DNA of 39,303 bases, from positions 1 through 39,303 of the forward strand of contig JACIXR010000014.1 of the NCBI GenBank assembly GCA_014360495.1, given 5' to 3'. This document shows positions 16,837-26,745 of this stretch, piece after piece. How positions within the stretch are numbered: the stretch's first letter is position 1; the number at the start of each line of letters is the position of its first letter. The stretch is from a bacterium (lineage in GTDB: Bacteria > Armatimonadota > JACIXR01). The notes beneath the pieces are model-generated. The model was not told the origin of the DNA, did no database searches, and saw only the letters and a list, made by a program, of their open reading frames with translations. The position numbers were made by a program, and so were the translations under genes.

Positions 16837-17585
16837 AGCTTCTGGAAGGGAAAATCGCGTTGATAACGGGAGCAAGCAAGGGAATAGGGAGGGCAATAGC
16901 CCTCGCTATGGCGGATGTGGGAGCGGATATAATCGCAACGGCGAGAACTGAGGAGGAGTTAAAGGAGCTTTGCAAAGAAATAAAAAAGAAGGGAAGGAGG
17001 GCGGAATACATAGTTGCGGATTTGAGGAGCACTGAGGAAGCAAAGGCGATGGCTAAAAGGGCGCTGGAGATATTTGGCAGGGTTGATATATTGGTCAATA
17101 ACGCTGGGGTCAGCTATCCCCAGCCCGCCCTTGAGACGACAGAGGATAGGTGGGACGAGACTTTCCAAATCAATTTGAAGTCGCTCTTCTTCCTCACCCA
17201 AGTTATTGCGAGGGCGATGGTTCAGCAAGGAGGCGGAAAGATAGTCAACATCTCCTCACAGGCGGGATTGGTCGGATTGGAGGACCACGCAGCTTATTGC
17301 GCCACAAAGGGAGGGTTGATACTTTTAACGAAGGTATTGGCTATAGAATGGGGGAAATACAAGATAAATGTGAACGCCGTCGCCCCCACAATCATAATGA
17401 CGCCGATGGCGGAGAGGGCTTGGGCTGATGTCAGGAAGAGAGAAGAGGCATTGAAGAAGATACCTATAGGTAGATTCGGCAAACCAGAGGATGTAGTGGG
17501 AGCAGTCATCTTCTTAGCCTCCCCCTATGCCGACCTAATCACGGGAGCCGTCCTCCCCATAGACGGCGGCTACACTGCTCAATAG
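16833..17585 (+). CDS. short-chain dehydrogenase/reductase (FabG/gluconate-dehydrogenase-like)
   Basis: The protein is 250 aa, a typical classical SDR length. It has the cofactor motif 'TGASKGIGRAIA', 'NNAGVS', the catalytic Ser in 'VNISSQAG', the YxxxK pair in 'YCATKGG' and the C-terminal 'PIDGGYTAQ'. It would reduce or oxidise a hydroxyl group using NAD(P)H. Assignment to 3-oxoacyl-ACP reductase rather than a sugar or sugar-acid dehydrogenase cannot be settled from sequence alone. Its translational coupling (ATGA) to a secreted DUF4434 glycosidase-like gene makes a role in oxidising the released sugar plausible. The gene converges on the HEAT cluster with only 9 bp between the stop codons, so there is no room for a separate terminator. 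Confidence 0.9.
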   Translation: MKLLEGKIALITGASKGIGRAIALAMADVGADIIATARTEEELKELCKEIKKKGRRAEYIVADLRSTEEAKAMAKRALEIFGRVDILVNNAGVSYPQPALETTEDRWDETFQINLKSLFFLTQVIARAMVQQGGGKIVNISSQAGLVGLEDHAAYCATKGGLILLTKVLAIEWGKYKINVNAVAPTIIMTPMAERAWADVRKREEALKKIPIGRFGKPEDVVGAVIFLASPYADLITGAVLPIDGGYTAQ

Positions 17586-17594
17586 CTAAAAACT

Positions 17595-19124
17595 TTATTT
17601 GCCTTTATTCTCTTTCCACCATTGGCGCCATTTGGCGGGGTCTATACCGAAATCCTGCTTCGTTATAGCTCGGAGAGCAGAGGCGGCGCATCCGAGAGCG
17701 GTTCGGTCTTTTTCCTTTTCCAGGAAGCTTATGAGGGGCTCAATTGACGGTCTCCCTATGCTCACCAACCCTGCAACCGCAAACTCCCTTACCATTCTGT
17801 CATCGTCTTTTAAAAAGGAAAGAAGATAGGGGATAGCGTTTATATCCTTTATCCCTTTATCAAATATCTCCGCTATCCCTTCTGAAATCCCTTTGTCCCT
17901 CTTCAATTCCCGAAACAGCACGGGTATCGCCTCCGCTCCCATCCTCCAAAGGGCTTGTCTTGCCTCGTAAGCGATATTTATGTCTTTATCGTTTATATAG
18001 GAAACAAGGACCTCCGCTGAGCGAGAAGAATGTATCTTACCTAAAGCCTTTATCGCGGTGAATCGCAGTCCAGTTTCAACAATATTGAGATATTTGGAGA
18101 TTTCCTCTATGGCTCTCTCGTCCCCGATGTTCCCCAAACTCTCTATGATAACCATCTTTTGCTCTGATGGAGTTTTCTCCTCCTTAAGAAGGGAAAGTAA
18201 TGGCTCTACTGCCTTGCGAGACTTAACCTTTCCCAGCGCCTCAATTAAGTAATATTTAATAGTTTCGTTCTCTTCTGATTTAAGCGCCTCTAATAGGACA
18301 TCCTCTGCCCTTATATCCCCGAGCTCGCCCAGCAAATATATCAGTGTAGTTCTCATATTGTCTTCCTTTCCCCTGCTTTTCAGCATCTCGCAGAGGGGAA
18401 GGACTGCCTCTGGGTCCTTGACGGAAGCAATTCCCATACCAGCTATCATAGAGATAGTTTGCTCCTTATCGGTAAGGGCGAGGAGAAGGGGCTTTACGCC
18501 AAAGAAGCGGTAGCAAATTTTCGCAAGCTTTATTCCCACCCCCGCTTCCTTCATTTCTGGAGGTGGTTCCGTTCCTTCCTCCGTTTTTGATTCCCCATAT
18601 CCGAAGGCGTAGCTTGCCAAGGCTCTTCCTGGGTCTTTGTAAATCTCTGGGTCAACCCACTTTGTATACTCGTAAGGGCTGACCTCCCAAGGTTCAACAT
18701 TTATTTTGACCTGCTCTCTTACCAACTTTCCGCCAACCTCCAAGCTGACTTCCCCTTGCATTCTCGCTCCGGTGTAAAGATATCCTCCCTTCACATAATT
18801 TTTCCCCAGTGCCTTTCCCTCCACTTTTATAGTCAATAGGGCTTCGTAATTTAGCGAATCATCGGGAACGACGGTGACGCCGGCAAAGGAGAAAAGGCGA
18901 GAGGCGACTTCCTTGAAAGGAATATACACTCCTTGAGCAGGTCCCTCGTAGGATTGAAAAACCTGAATTTTAAGGGTCTTAAATTTGGGCAGATTCTCTT
19001 TGTATTGATTTGATTCCTGAACGGATTGAGAAACCTGCGTTTTAGGGCTTTCCAATCCGATGAGATTCTCCTCGCTAAATAAAGAGAAGAAAACAGCGAA
19101 AATCAACAGCAAAATCTTCCTCAT
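17595..19124 (-). CDS. secreted HEAT-repeat protein C (last gene of HEAT cluster)
   Basis: The protein is 509 aa with a signal peptide (KILLLIFAVFFSLFSEENL). Residues about 48-215 form the N-terminal domain shared by the cluster: 'LKIQVFQSYEGPAQGVYIPF', 'YEALLTIKVEGKALGKNY', 'YLYTGARMQGEVSL'. About eight HEAT repeats follow (e.g. 'IRAEDVLLEALKSEENETIK', 'GDERAIEEISKYLNIVETG', 'SRSAEVLVSYINDKDINIAY'). It ends with the cluster's tail 'ITKQDFGIDPAKWRQWWKEN'. HEAT arrays bind other proteins; the target is unknown. The ATG is 6 bp past the stop of gene B with GAGAGAAG as ribosome site, so it is in the same operon. Confidence 0.88.
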   Translation of the reverse strand: MRKILLLIFAVFFSLFSEENLIGLESPKTQVSQSVQESNQYKENLPKFKTLKIQVFQSYEGPAQGVYIPFKEVASRLFSFAGVTVVPDDSLNYEALLTIKVEGKALGKNYVKGGYLYTGARMQGEVSLEVGGKLVREQVKINVEPWEVSPYEYTKWVDPEIYKDPGRALASYAFGYGESKTEEGTEPPPEMKEAGVGIKLAKICYRFFGVKPLLLALTDKEQTISMIAGMGIASVKDPEAVLPLCEMLKSRGKEDNMRTTLIYLLGELGDIRAEDVLLEALKSEENETIKYYLIEALGKVKSRKAVEPLLSLLKEEKTPSEQKMVIIESLGNIGDERAIEEISKYLNIVETGLRFTAIKALGKIHSSRSAEVLVSYINDKDINIAYEARQALWRMGAEAIPVLFRELKRDKGISEGIAEIFDKGIKDINAIPYLLSFLKDDDRMVREFAVAGLVSIGRPSIEPLISFLEKEKDRTALGCAASALRAITKQDFGIDPAKWRQWWKENKGK

Positions 19125-19130
19125 CTTCTC

Positions 19131-22106
19131 TCACTTTAGCTTTAGTAGGTAATCTCTGTTTCTTTCCCACCATATGCGCCATTTCCCCACATCCTCGCCG
19201 TAATCGTTGTGAGCAATCTTCTTCAATGCCCCTCTTGCCGCTTCCCTAACCTCCTTGTTCTCATCAATCATCAATTCAAGCAATTCCTCCACTCCATAGG
19301 GAGACTCAAGATAGCCGAGCGCCTCCGCCGCTGATTTTTTCACCTTGGCATCCTTCTCCTTGAGATAGGGAATTATGACCTCTGAGGCTCTTTTGAGGTC
19401 CGTCCACTTCAAAAATGAAGCGATTTCCTGCCTTCTCAGCGTATCCTGGCAGGAGATGAGGAATTCGGCTAATGGCTTTATGGAATAAGGAGATTTAAGA
19501 TTTTTTAGGAGGGAGAATGCTCGGGAACGAATCCTTGCATCGGGGTCATATTTGTAGGCGTCCACTATTGCGCTTATCGCCACAGGATTGTTCAGCTTCG
19601 CCAAACAATCCAAAGCTGTCTCCCTGTTATCAGGGTCTTCGTCGTTTTTGGAAGTGTAAATCAAATCGTTCACTATGTCCTCCCTAGGACCTATATACAA
19701 AATCGCGTAAAGGGCAGAGCTTCTAATCCTTTTGTTCTCGTTATTCAAAAGAGAGGCTACTTCTTTAAGCAGGGATGGGTCTTTCATCCTGCTGATAAGA
19801 CCTAAGACGCTGTCCATATAGTAAGAAATGGATTCCTCTTCTTCACTTGCTGATTTCTCCATTAATTGCTTCATCAGAGCAAGCAATGGTTTAACAAATC
19901 TCTTATCGCTAAATTCGCTCTTGGTCTTATTCACCCATTCCGCTGTGATTTTCACAGCTTCCTCTTTATCTGCAATTCCTGCTTTTTCATCGTTAAGAAT
20001 TGAGAGAACTACATCAAGAAAGCGAGGGTCATTCTCTTGGGCGAGCCTATAAGCGACGATTAGCCGAATAGTCATATCCTCATCCTGCCCCAGGGGAAGA
20101 AGAAGTTCCTTAGCCCACTGCTCGTTGCTTTCCCTCAACGCCATCGCTATTGCCACTCTTATCCTTGGGTTCTCGTCAGCAAGAGCATCCTTTATCCTCT
20201 CCAAAGCCGGTATCCCAATGCAGACAAGGGCTTTGGCAGCAGAAGAAGGCAAGTCGTAGTAATGATGGATTGTGGGCGGAGTAGTTGTAATAGACACATC
20301 CCAAAAAGCAAATTCTCCCTCTGTTTTATCCTCACTTGGTGGCCTCACAGGGTTCAATTTTAAAGCGAAGTAAAGAGCTTCTATTGCGCGAGTATCCCCG
20401 ATTTTACCTAAGTTAAGAGCTGAAACCGCTCTAAGCCAAAGCGGCTGTTTAACATCGGTGAGGAAGGAAAGAAGAAGGTCAGTGGCTTCCTTCGCCTTCA
20501 AGTTGCCGAGGCATTGGATGGCCGCCTGTCTAATCGTGGGCACATCTTCTTTATCTTTCGCTATTTTGAGACAGGGTTCAATTAGGCGTTTATCTTGGTC
20601 TTTGATAAGCAATAATATGTTGAAAGCGGATTCCCGAACTTCTCTTTTCTCCTTTTTGTTTGTTATTATGGGGATAAGGCTATCTATAACTTTGGAGCCA
20701 GCTGCTACCAAAAGCTTCTCAGTCTCTCCTTTTTCCAGATAATTTTTCTGTTCCACCGCCAAATGCCATCGCTTAATCAGACTGGGTATATCCTCAGTGG
20801 AAAGAGTTGGCAGAGGAACCACCTGAAGAGCTTTCTGAATTGCCTCCATTATCTCAAAGCTCGGACGCTGCTGTAAAACCTCCATAAGAGGGTCGCGTGC
20901 CCTAGGGTCCCCAATCAGCTCTAGTGCCTTAACAGCTGCTACCCTGATTTCCTCTTGCTCCTTTTTATTCTTTAAGACCGCTATGAGTGGCTCAACCGCT
21001 CTTTTATCCTTTAGATTGCCCAGCCATCTCACAGCTGTCATCCTAACATTTGGGCTTTCATCCTTTAAGGCATAAATTAACCCCTCAACCGCTCTATCTC
21101 CGCCCAGCCTTCCCAAAACTTCCGCTGATAAACCTCTTACCCTTGGATTCTCGTGCTTAAGGCAATTGATTACTACCTCAATCCCTCCTCGCTCCTTCAC
21201 TATGTTTGGAATCTCGTCAATTACTTCCCGCCGCGGGATGGCGGGAATCGCGGCATACTCCAACAAGTAGGGGATTGCTTTCGGCAATTTAGTTTTCTCA
21301 AGGGCAATTACGGACCCTATTTGTATCCATTCCCATTTGCTGTTTTTCAATAAGTAAACAAGGGGGTCAAAGAGCTGTTCGCCGAGTTCCTTAAGAAGGG
21401 GGGAAATGGTTTGATAGGGAGCACCAGAGGGCGAAGTGCACTCAAGAATAGCAGCAGCCAGCGCATATCTACCGAAGCACTTGTAATAAATCCTGGCAAA
21501 TTTGTCAATGAAGGAGCCGGGAACATCCAGAACTTTATAGAAAGGAGCGGATTCAGGGCTCTTGTAGGTTTCTATATGCTGTTTTACCTCCATGGGGAGC
21601 TCATCAGGAGGTTCAATATTTCCGGTGAAATTATCCTCTATTTTGAATCCTTCCCTTGTCTCAAGGGAGATTTTCCCCTCAACATAAGCTCCCGTGTAAA
21701 GGACACCTTCAGAATATTTTTTGCTCAACGCCCGGAACGAAGCAGAGATATTAAGGGCTGCTTGGTAATCTGAGGGACCTTCCCCAACGACAATATGTAA
21801 ATTTGGGATGCTGAGGAAAGGCTTTACTATGTTTGAAAAATATAAATAACACTTAGTATTTTCCCATTTGACATTTTCCCATTTCACATCTTCAACGATT
21901 TTAATGATATCCACTTTCTTCAAAGCGAGATGCCACTGCTCTCTGAGACGGATTTTGGTGAGGAATTTATCATAGGCGTCGGGAGGTTGACCTCCTGCAG
22001 GCAGTGGAATGTCCTTTAATTCCCTCTCAATATCTGCTATATCGCCCTTCACCTTTAGGGGGAGAAGAAGGAAGAAAGAGAAGAGGATTGCCCCGATTCT
22101 CTTCAT
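19131..22106 (-). CDS. secreted HEAT-repeat protein B
   Basis: The protein is about 991 aa. The start at 22106 is fixed by AAAGGAGG 8 nt upstream and by the signal peptide that follows (MKRIGAILFSFFLLLPLKVKG); a longer in-frame start would lie inside gene A. The ribosome site is encoded by the last codons of A, and the two genes are 1 bp apart. The N-terminal domain (about 70-230) has 'YQAALNISASFRAL', 'GVLYTGAYVEGKISL' and 'PPDELP'. About 15 or more HEAT repeats follow (e.g. 'GGDRAVEGLIYALKDESPNV', 'DKRAVEPLIAVLKNKK', 'GDTRAIEALYFALK'). The C-terminus has 'IAHNDYGEDVGKWRIWWERN'. The last ~80 residues are encoded by DNA identical to that in B' (see 19164-19403). Confidence 0.9.
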   Translation of the reverse strand: MKRIGAILFSFFLLLPLKVKGDIADIERELKDIPLPAGGQPPDAYDKFLTKIRLREQWHLALKKVDIIKIVEDVKWENVKWENTKCYLYFSNIVKPFLSIPNLHIVVGEGPSDYQAALNISASFRALSKKYSEGVLYTGAYVEGKISLETREGFKIEDNFTGNIEPPDELPMEVKQHIETYKSPESAPFYKVLDVPGSFIDKFARIYYKCFGRYALAAAILECTSPSGAPYQTISPLLKELGEQLFDPLVYLLKNSKWEWIQIGSVIALEKTKLPKAIPYLLEYAAIPAIPRREVIDEIPNIVKERGGIEVVINCLKHENPRVRGLSAEVLGRLGGDRAVEGLIYALKDESPNVRMTAVRWLGNLKDKRAVEPLIAVLKNKKEQEEIRVAAVKALELIGDPRARDPLMEVLQQRPSFEIMEAIQKALQVVPLPTLSTEDIPSLIKRWHLAVEQKNYLEKGETEKLLVAAGSKVIDSLIPIITNKKEKREVRESAFNILLLIKDQDKRLIEPCLKIAKDKEDVPTIRQAAIQCLGNLKAKEATDLLLSFLTDVKQPLWLRAVSALNLGKIGDTRAIEALYFALKLNPVRPPSEDKTEGEFAFWDVSITTTPPTIHHYYDLPSSAAKALVCIGIPALERIKDALADENPRIRVAIAMALRESNEQWAKELLLPLGQDEDMTIRLIVAYRLAQENDPRFLDVVLSILNDEKAGIADKEEAVKITAEWVNKTKSEFSDKRFVKPLLALMKQLMEKSASEEEESISYYMDSVLGLISRMKDPSLLKEVASLLNNENKRIRSSALYAILYIGPREDIVNDLIYTSKNDEDPDNRETALDCLAKLNNPVAISAIVDAYKYDPDARIRSRAFSLLKNLKSPYSIKPLAEFLISCQDTLRRQEIASFLKWTDLKRASEVIIPYLKEKDAKVKKSAAEALGYLESPYGVEELLELMIDENKEVREAARGALKKIAHNDYGEDVGKWRIWWERNRDYLLKLK
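19164..19403 (-). repeat. 240-bp tract identical to 25201-25440 (gene-conversion-like), copy in gene B
   Basis: Reading the two regions side by side gives 240 consecutive identical bases at an offset of 6037. The first differing base at each end is 19163/25200 (T/C) and 19404/25441 (C/A). Flanking sequence is only distantly similar, about half identical at the protein level. The tract encodes the last HEAT repeats and the conserved 'HNDYGEDVGKWRIWWE' tail. Confidence 0.9.
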
Positions 22107-22107
22107 T

Positions 22108-25098
22108 TCATCTACCTCCTTTGAGGAAAAAGCTTTTGTTATTTTCCCACCATTCCCTCCAGAGAGAGACATTGTAGCCGAGGTCTTGATGGGTTAAGCT
22201 TCTCAATGCGTTTAGCAGTTGCCAATCGCCCAATCCCTCGGGGCTTCTTATCAAACCGAGAGAATGAATTTCCTCAAAGAGGGAAAGGATGGGTTCTATC
22301 GCCCTTGGGTCTTGAATCTCAGCAAGAGCGGAGAGCGCGAGACCCTTCTGTTCGTATGATGAATTTTCGCTTTTCAAGACATTTATCAATGGTTCAACTG
22401 CCAAAGGACCGAGGCGGACCAGAGCGTTATAGGCACTTCTGGTTAAATCATAAGCTCTCTCAATGTGTTTCTTCTCCAACTGCTCCAAAATTTGGATGAT
22501 GAGGGGAACAGAGCGTGGGTCCTGAAGTTTTCCCAAGGAGATTATCGCCGCTTCCTTCACTTCTTTATTTCTATCGTTCAAAAGAGGGACAAGAGCATCT
22601 ATAGCCCTTTTGTCGCCGATATCGCCCAACGCCCTCGCCGCTCCCTCTCTTACGATAGCATAGCTATCTTTCAAAGTTTCTATGAGGGCTTCCGTTGCTT
22701 TAAAACTGCCGATTTTCCCAAGCGCTATTGCGGCTGCTCGCCGCACAATAGGATATTCATCATTCAAAAGCTTGAGGAGGATATCAAGGGAAGCGGTGAG
22801 TCCGATTTCCCCCAATCCCTCCGCGCCCAAGCGACGCACCTCGGGGTCGGAACTTTTGCAAAGCTCTTCAAAAAATGGTATCGCCGAGGGCGATTTGTAT
22901 CTTCTCAAGGCGTTCAAGAGTTCAATATCAATCGCACCTGCTCTCTTATTTAATAGGGAGACAAGGTGGGGAATCGCCCTCTCATCCCTCAGCTGGGAGA
23001 GAGCTATGGCAATCGGCTTCTCCAAAGAAGGGTCGTTGTTCATCAGGGATACCAAATCGTCAGCGATTTCCTCTCTCCATACGAGGGCGAGAGTTGAGAT
23101 ACATTTGGTTTTGATGTATTCGTTCACTTTAGGGCTTCTGATAAGGGTGAGCAATTTCTCCTTTATTGATTCGCTCTTCTTCCCCACCAATGAGAAGATT
23201 AAAACCTCTCGGAGGAAATAATCCATATCTCGTTCCAATGCCATTTCCACCACTTCGGGAGGATATTCTGCTCCCATCTCCTCAAAAGCGCGAAGGGCGC
23301 TTATCCTCACTTCGTTCTTCTCTTTATCATCCTTCAAAATGGAAAGCAAAACATCCTTTACCCTTTGGGAGGGAAATTGGCGCAAGGCAAACGCGGCCTG
23401 GCTCCTCACTTCCACATCTTCTCTTTGGTTCTGGGCTATTAGGAGCAAGGGTTCTAATGCCTCTTGGGCTTTAAGGTTGGCGAGGACCTTTATAGCCACG
23501 ATTTTTCGCTCAGGATTATCCCCTTTAAGAACCGCAAGGAGAGAATTGGTTGCTGGCTTTCCAATGTTGTATAAAGCATATTCCACCTGGGCAAGGTAGG
23601 TTGGGTCTGATTCTTCCAAGGAAGCGATGAGGGCATCAACCGCCCTTGCATCCTTAAGCTTCCCCAGTGTTAAAGCTATGCTACCCTTCATAAAGTTAGG
23701 ATACTTTCTTTCATTTAGGAGGGAGATGAGGGCATCCACTGCGGGAGCGCCTAATTTAGAAAAGTATTTGGTTAAATCACTGTAGAATCTCCCTTCTTTG
23801 AAATCTGCAACGAGAAACTCAACTGCACGAGGGTCCCTTGTATTCACCAAAGCTTGCAAAGCTGTTAAGTAAAAGTTGTCAATTTCCCTTTGTTGTTCAC
23901 GGGACTTCCTTGTTAAATCAACCAAGAAATCGGTTGCTTTCTTCCCGCCAATTTCGCCAAGGGATTCTATAGCTCTCCTACGAACATCTTTTCTTTCCCC
24001 CTCATTTTTAGCTATCTCAATCAATATATCCACACTCTCGCTCGCCTTCAGCGCACCCAAGGAGCGAATAGCCGCTATCCTTACATCTGCCGAGGGGTCG
24101 TTAAGCGCTTCCATCAAGGGAGGAATTGCTCTTTCATCACCGATCTCTCCCAAAGAGAAGGCGGCAGATGAACGAATAGATGCATCTTTATCCTTAAGCA
24201 AGGGAATGAGATGTTCAACCGCCTTTTTGTCCTTAGCTATTCCCAACAGAATAACCACATCCATTCGCACCATTTGATCCTCGCTTTTCAGAGCCGATAT
24301 GAGGAGCTCAGCCGCTGAGGGAGCGAATTCGGCGAGGGCGTTGTAGGTGGATTTTCTTACTTTCCAATCTTCATCCGCCAAAGCGGGTATAAGAGCATTT
24401 ATGCCGAGGAATTTCCCCACAGCGATAGCGAATTTATCGGGGAAGGAACCTCTATCAAGGAATGCTTGAAGGAAGGGTGCCTGGTGGGGCTTATAAGGTG
24501 GGTCATAGAAATTGGAGAATTTACCGGGTAGCCAAAGTCCTTCAAAGCTTTCGCTAACCGTTTTCCCATCCTTGCCCCTAAATATTATGCTTCCCCTAAG
24601 CATAGCGCCGGTGTAAAGTATATCAAATTCCTGCTCTGGATTAAGGTTAGACGGTTCTTCTATGGAACGAGGTAAAAGAATTGGTTCCCTTATCCATGGA
24701 TATCCCCAGCCATAAAATTTTGGCCAATATTCTGTTTCGTCGTTCTCCTCTAAACAAAATCCTCTCTTCATCTTCGCTTCTAAATTAGTAAATGGGGTGA
24801 ATAGAAGCTCTCCCCTTTTATCGTAATAACCCCAAAGCGGTTTCCCCTCTACTTTTATCTCCAAAATGGCCTCGTAATCCTCTGCATTCTCTGGCAGAAT
24901 CTCTATATTTGCCCTTTTCAAAAAGCGATAAACCACATCCTTGAAGGGAAGATAAATTTCCTTTGCTTTTCCATAGTCTTGGGAGAGGACAAGCTTAACT
25001 CGTTTTATGTTCACCTCCTCTTGCTGAGCTGAGGCAATGTGCAGAAGCAAAAAGAGGAAAATGAAGTTGCTCAGTATGAGGAAGTTGAATCTTCTCAT
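22108..25098 (-). CDS. secreted HEAT-repeat protein A
   Basis: The protein is 996 aa with a signal peptide (FLILSNFIFLFLLLHIASAQ). Residues about 30-225 are the shared N-terminal domain: 'NIKRVKLVLSQDYGKAKEIY', 'LPFKDVVYRFLKRANIEIL', 'YEAILEIKVEGKPLWGYY', 'ILYTGAMLRGSIIF', then 'APFLQAFLDRGSFPDKFA'. About 20 HEAT repeats follow (e.g. 'DERAIPPLMEALNDPSADVR', 'DKRAIDALVPLLNDRNKEVK', 'ASLDILLKLLNDEYPIVRRA'). It ends 'LTHQDLGYNVSLWREWWENN'. The ATG has GGAGG 9 nt upstream and lies 69 bp after the stop of B'. The gene is the intact paralogue of the broken A' copy at 26740-28088. Confidence 0.9.
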   Translation of the reverse strand: MRRFNFLILSNFIFLFLLLHIASAQQEEVNIKRVKLVLSQDYGKAKEIYLPFKDVVYRFLKRANIEILPENAEDYEAILEIKVEGKPLWGYYDKRGELLFTPFTNLEAKMKRGFCLEENDETEYWPKFYGWGYPWIREPILLPRSIEEPSNLNPEQEFDILYTGAMLRGSIIFRGKDGKTVSESFEGLWLPGKFSNFYDPPYKPHQAPFLQAFLDRGSFPDKFAIAVGKFLGINALIPALADEDWKVRKSTYNALAEFAPSAAELLISALKSEDQMVRMDVVILLGIAKDKKAVEHLIPLLKDKDASIRSSAAFSLGEIGDERAIPPLMEALNDPSADVRIAAIRSLGALKASESVDILIEIAKNEGERKDVRRRAIESLGEIGGKKATDFLVDLTRKSREQQREIDNFYLTALQALVNTRDPRAVEFLVADFKEGRFYSDLTKYFSKLGAPAVDALISLLNERKYPNFMKGSIALTLGKLKDARAVDALIASLEESDPTYLAQVEYALYNIGKPATNSLLAVLKGDNPERKIVAIKVLANLKAQEALEPLLLIAQNQREDVEVRSQAAFALRQFPSQRVKDVLLSILKDDKEKNEVRISALRAFEEMGAEYPPEVVEMALERDMDYFLREVLIFSLVGKKSESIKEKLLTLIRSPKVNEYIKTKCISTLALVWREEIADDLVSLMNNDPSLEKPIAIALSQLRDERAIPHLVSLLNKRAGAIDIELLNALRRYKSPSAIPFFEELCKSSDPEVRRLGAEGLGEIGLTASLDILLKLLNDEYPIVRRAAAIALGKIGSFKATEALIETLKDSYAIVREGAARALGDIGDKRAIDALVPLLNDRNKEVKEAAIISLGKLQDPRSVPLIIQILEQLEKKHIERAYDLTRSAYNALVRLGPLAVEPLINVLKSENSSYEQKGLALSALAEIQDPRAIEPILSLFEEIHSLGLIRSPEGLGDWQLLNALRSLTHQDLGYNVSLWREWWENNKSFFLKGGR

Positions 25099-25167
25099 TC
25101 CTCTCTGCCTCCTTCTGGGCTTCCTCCTATTAATTAGACGCCTTTAAGTATTGATTTGTTTCCCCTC

Positions 25168-26245
25168 TTACTTCAGCTTTAGGAGAAAATCTCTGCTGTC
25201 TTCCCACCATATGCGCCATTTCCCCACATCCTCGCCGTAATCGTTGTGAGCAATCTTCTTCAATGCCCCTCTTGCCGCTTCCCTAACCTCCTTGTTCTCA
25301 TCAATCATCAATTCAAGCAATTCCTCCACTCCATAGGGAGACTCAAGATAGCCGAGCGCCTCCGCCGCTGATTTTTTCACCTTGGCATCCTTCTCCTTGA
25401 GATAGGGAATTATGACCTCTGAGGCTCTTTTGAGGTCCGTAATTTTCAAAGCCCAAGCAATTTTCTTTATTAAGTGTTCATCCTTACAACTCATTAGGAA
25501 TTTAGCAAGATTCTCTACAGCATAGGGAGAGCGTAAGTTAACCAATATCTCGGCAGCTTCCATTCGCACTCCGTCATCGGGGTCGTATTTAACCGCATCT
25601 ACTATAGCGTTAACCGCTTCTGCATTATTTACTTTGCTTAAATACTTCAAGGCGATTATTCTTAAAGATGAACTTTCGTCGTTTTTGGTAACATATATCA
25701 AATCATTGACGACCTCTTTGAGAGCACCGATTTCAAAGAGGGAGTGGAGCGCTCTTCTTCTTATGTTCTCGTCTCTGTTATATAATTGATGAGCGATGAA
25801 TTTAACTGCTGAAGGGTCCCCTGTTTCTCCTAATAGACCCAAGAGGTCATCGGTGTAGAGCTTTTCTTCTCTCCTCTCTTCCTCTTTCAAAAGCTCTATC
25901 AGTGGCTCAACAAATCTCTTATCCTTGAATTTCGCCTTGCTTTTCTCCTTCCATGTGTAGATTAGAAGAATCGCTTCTCTTTTTTGCCAGTGATTTACCT
26001 CTTTGTCTTTGAGGATGGAGATAACGATATCAAAGGCTTGTGGGTCTTCATATCCTATTAATGCACGAGCAACAGCTAACTTGACTACTAAGTTTGTGTC
26101 GTTTTTTAAAGAAAGCAGAAGCTCTTTCATAGCTTCGTCCTTTTTCCAAGCCAATGCGTTAACCATAGCCTGCCTACCATCGGGGTCATCATCGGATAGT
26201 GCATTCTTGATTCTGTCCAAAGCTGGCTGAATAATTTCAAAAAGA
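25168..26245 (-). pseudogene. B': C-terminal remnant of a second HEAT protein B
   Basis: An open frame of about 350 codons aligns with residues of about 670 to the end of protein B ('LDRIKNALSDDDPDGRQAMV' against 'LERIKDALADENPRIRVAIA'; 'DKRFVEPLIELLKEEE' against 'DKRFVKPLLALMKQLME'). It ends in the same 'GEDVGKWRIWWE' tail. There is no signal peptide, N-terminal domain or first two-thirds of the repeats. Homology fades just upstream of 26230, where IS-remnant sequence begins. Any translation from the internal Met near 26220 would give a cytoplasmic HEAT fragment. The frame itself is undamaged, so the truncation could be recent or the fragment could be kept by gene conversion with B. Confidence 0.8.
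25201..25440 (-). repeat. 240-bp tract identical to 19164-19403 (gene-conversion-like), copy in B'
   Basis: This is the second copy of the perfectly identical 240-bp tract. Both edges are abrupt, and the flanks in B' and B have diverged strongly, so recent duplication of the whole gene cannot explain it. Confidence 0.9.
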
Positions 26246-26279
26246 TATTGTAATATATAGATAAGAGGAGAGATTTGAA

Positions 26280-26745
26280 AGGGGAAGATATAGTTAAGTT
26301 AAAGATATACAAAGACTCAGGTTATAACCCCGCAGCGCTTTGACCTCTCTCAAGAAGACCTAAAAATCCAAGAAAAAGAAACTGGGATATAAGAGTGATA
26401 GAATAGATGTTGTCTCAAGATTTGGTTTCTCTTACGCTTTCCCGAGATTATCAAGCAGGAGCGCGAGGGAATTTATGGAGAAACTCTTGGAGGTATCCAC
26501 CTTCGCTGTGAGGTGTGTTCAAACGGATAACGGGAGCGAGTTCGCGGGAGAATTTGAAGATTTTCTCAGGAATAAGGGTATTATCCATTTCTACACCCAT
26601 CCAAAGAGACCGCAAGAGAACGGTTATGTGGAGTGATTCCAGAGAACTATCCAAGAATATTTCATAGATGTATACCCGCTGGAGTCAACGGATATATGCG
26701 AATTTAATAACCAAAGGAGTCCCAAATGTTATGGAATTATACACA
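26280..26745 (+). mobile_element. remnant of an IS481-type insertion sequence (transposase pseudogene with right end)
   Basis: On the plus strand, about 26380-26720 reads as a degraded integrase-core transposase: 'IDVVSRFGFSYAFPRLSS', 'VQTDNGSEFAGEFEDFLRN', 'HFYTHPKRPQENGYVE', then a TGA stop and 'FQRTIQEYFIDVYPLESTD'. The Asp of QTDNGSEF and the Glu of QENGYVE are the second and third DDE residues. An upstream piece in another frame ('YNPAAL', stop, 'PLSRRPKNPRK') resembles the region before the catalytic core. The first catalytic Asp region and the left end are not recognisable. The right end is GTTATGGAATTATACACA at 26728-26745, the reverse complement of a TGT-starting inverted repeat, with a partner at 32890. 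It separates the A' and B' HEAT fragments. Confidence 0.78.

Noticed and set aside
22682-23221. 179-aa and neighbouring plus-strand frames opposite the HEAT genes
   Set aside because: The periodic HEAT codons keep antisense frames open over long stretches; the translated frames have no domain or start signal.
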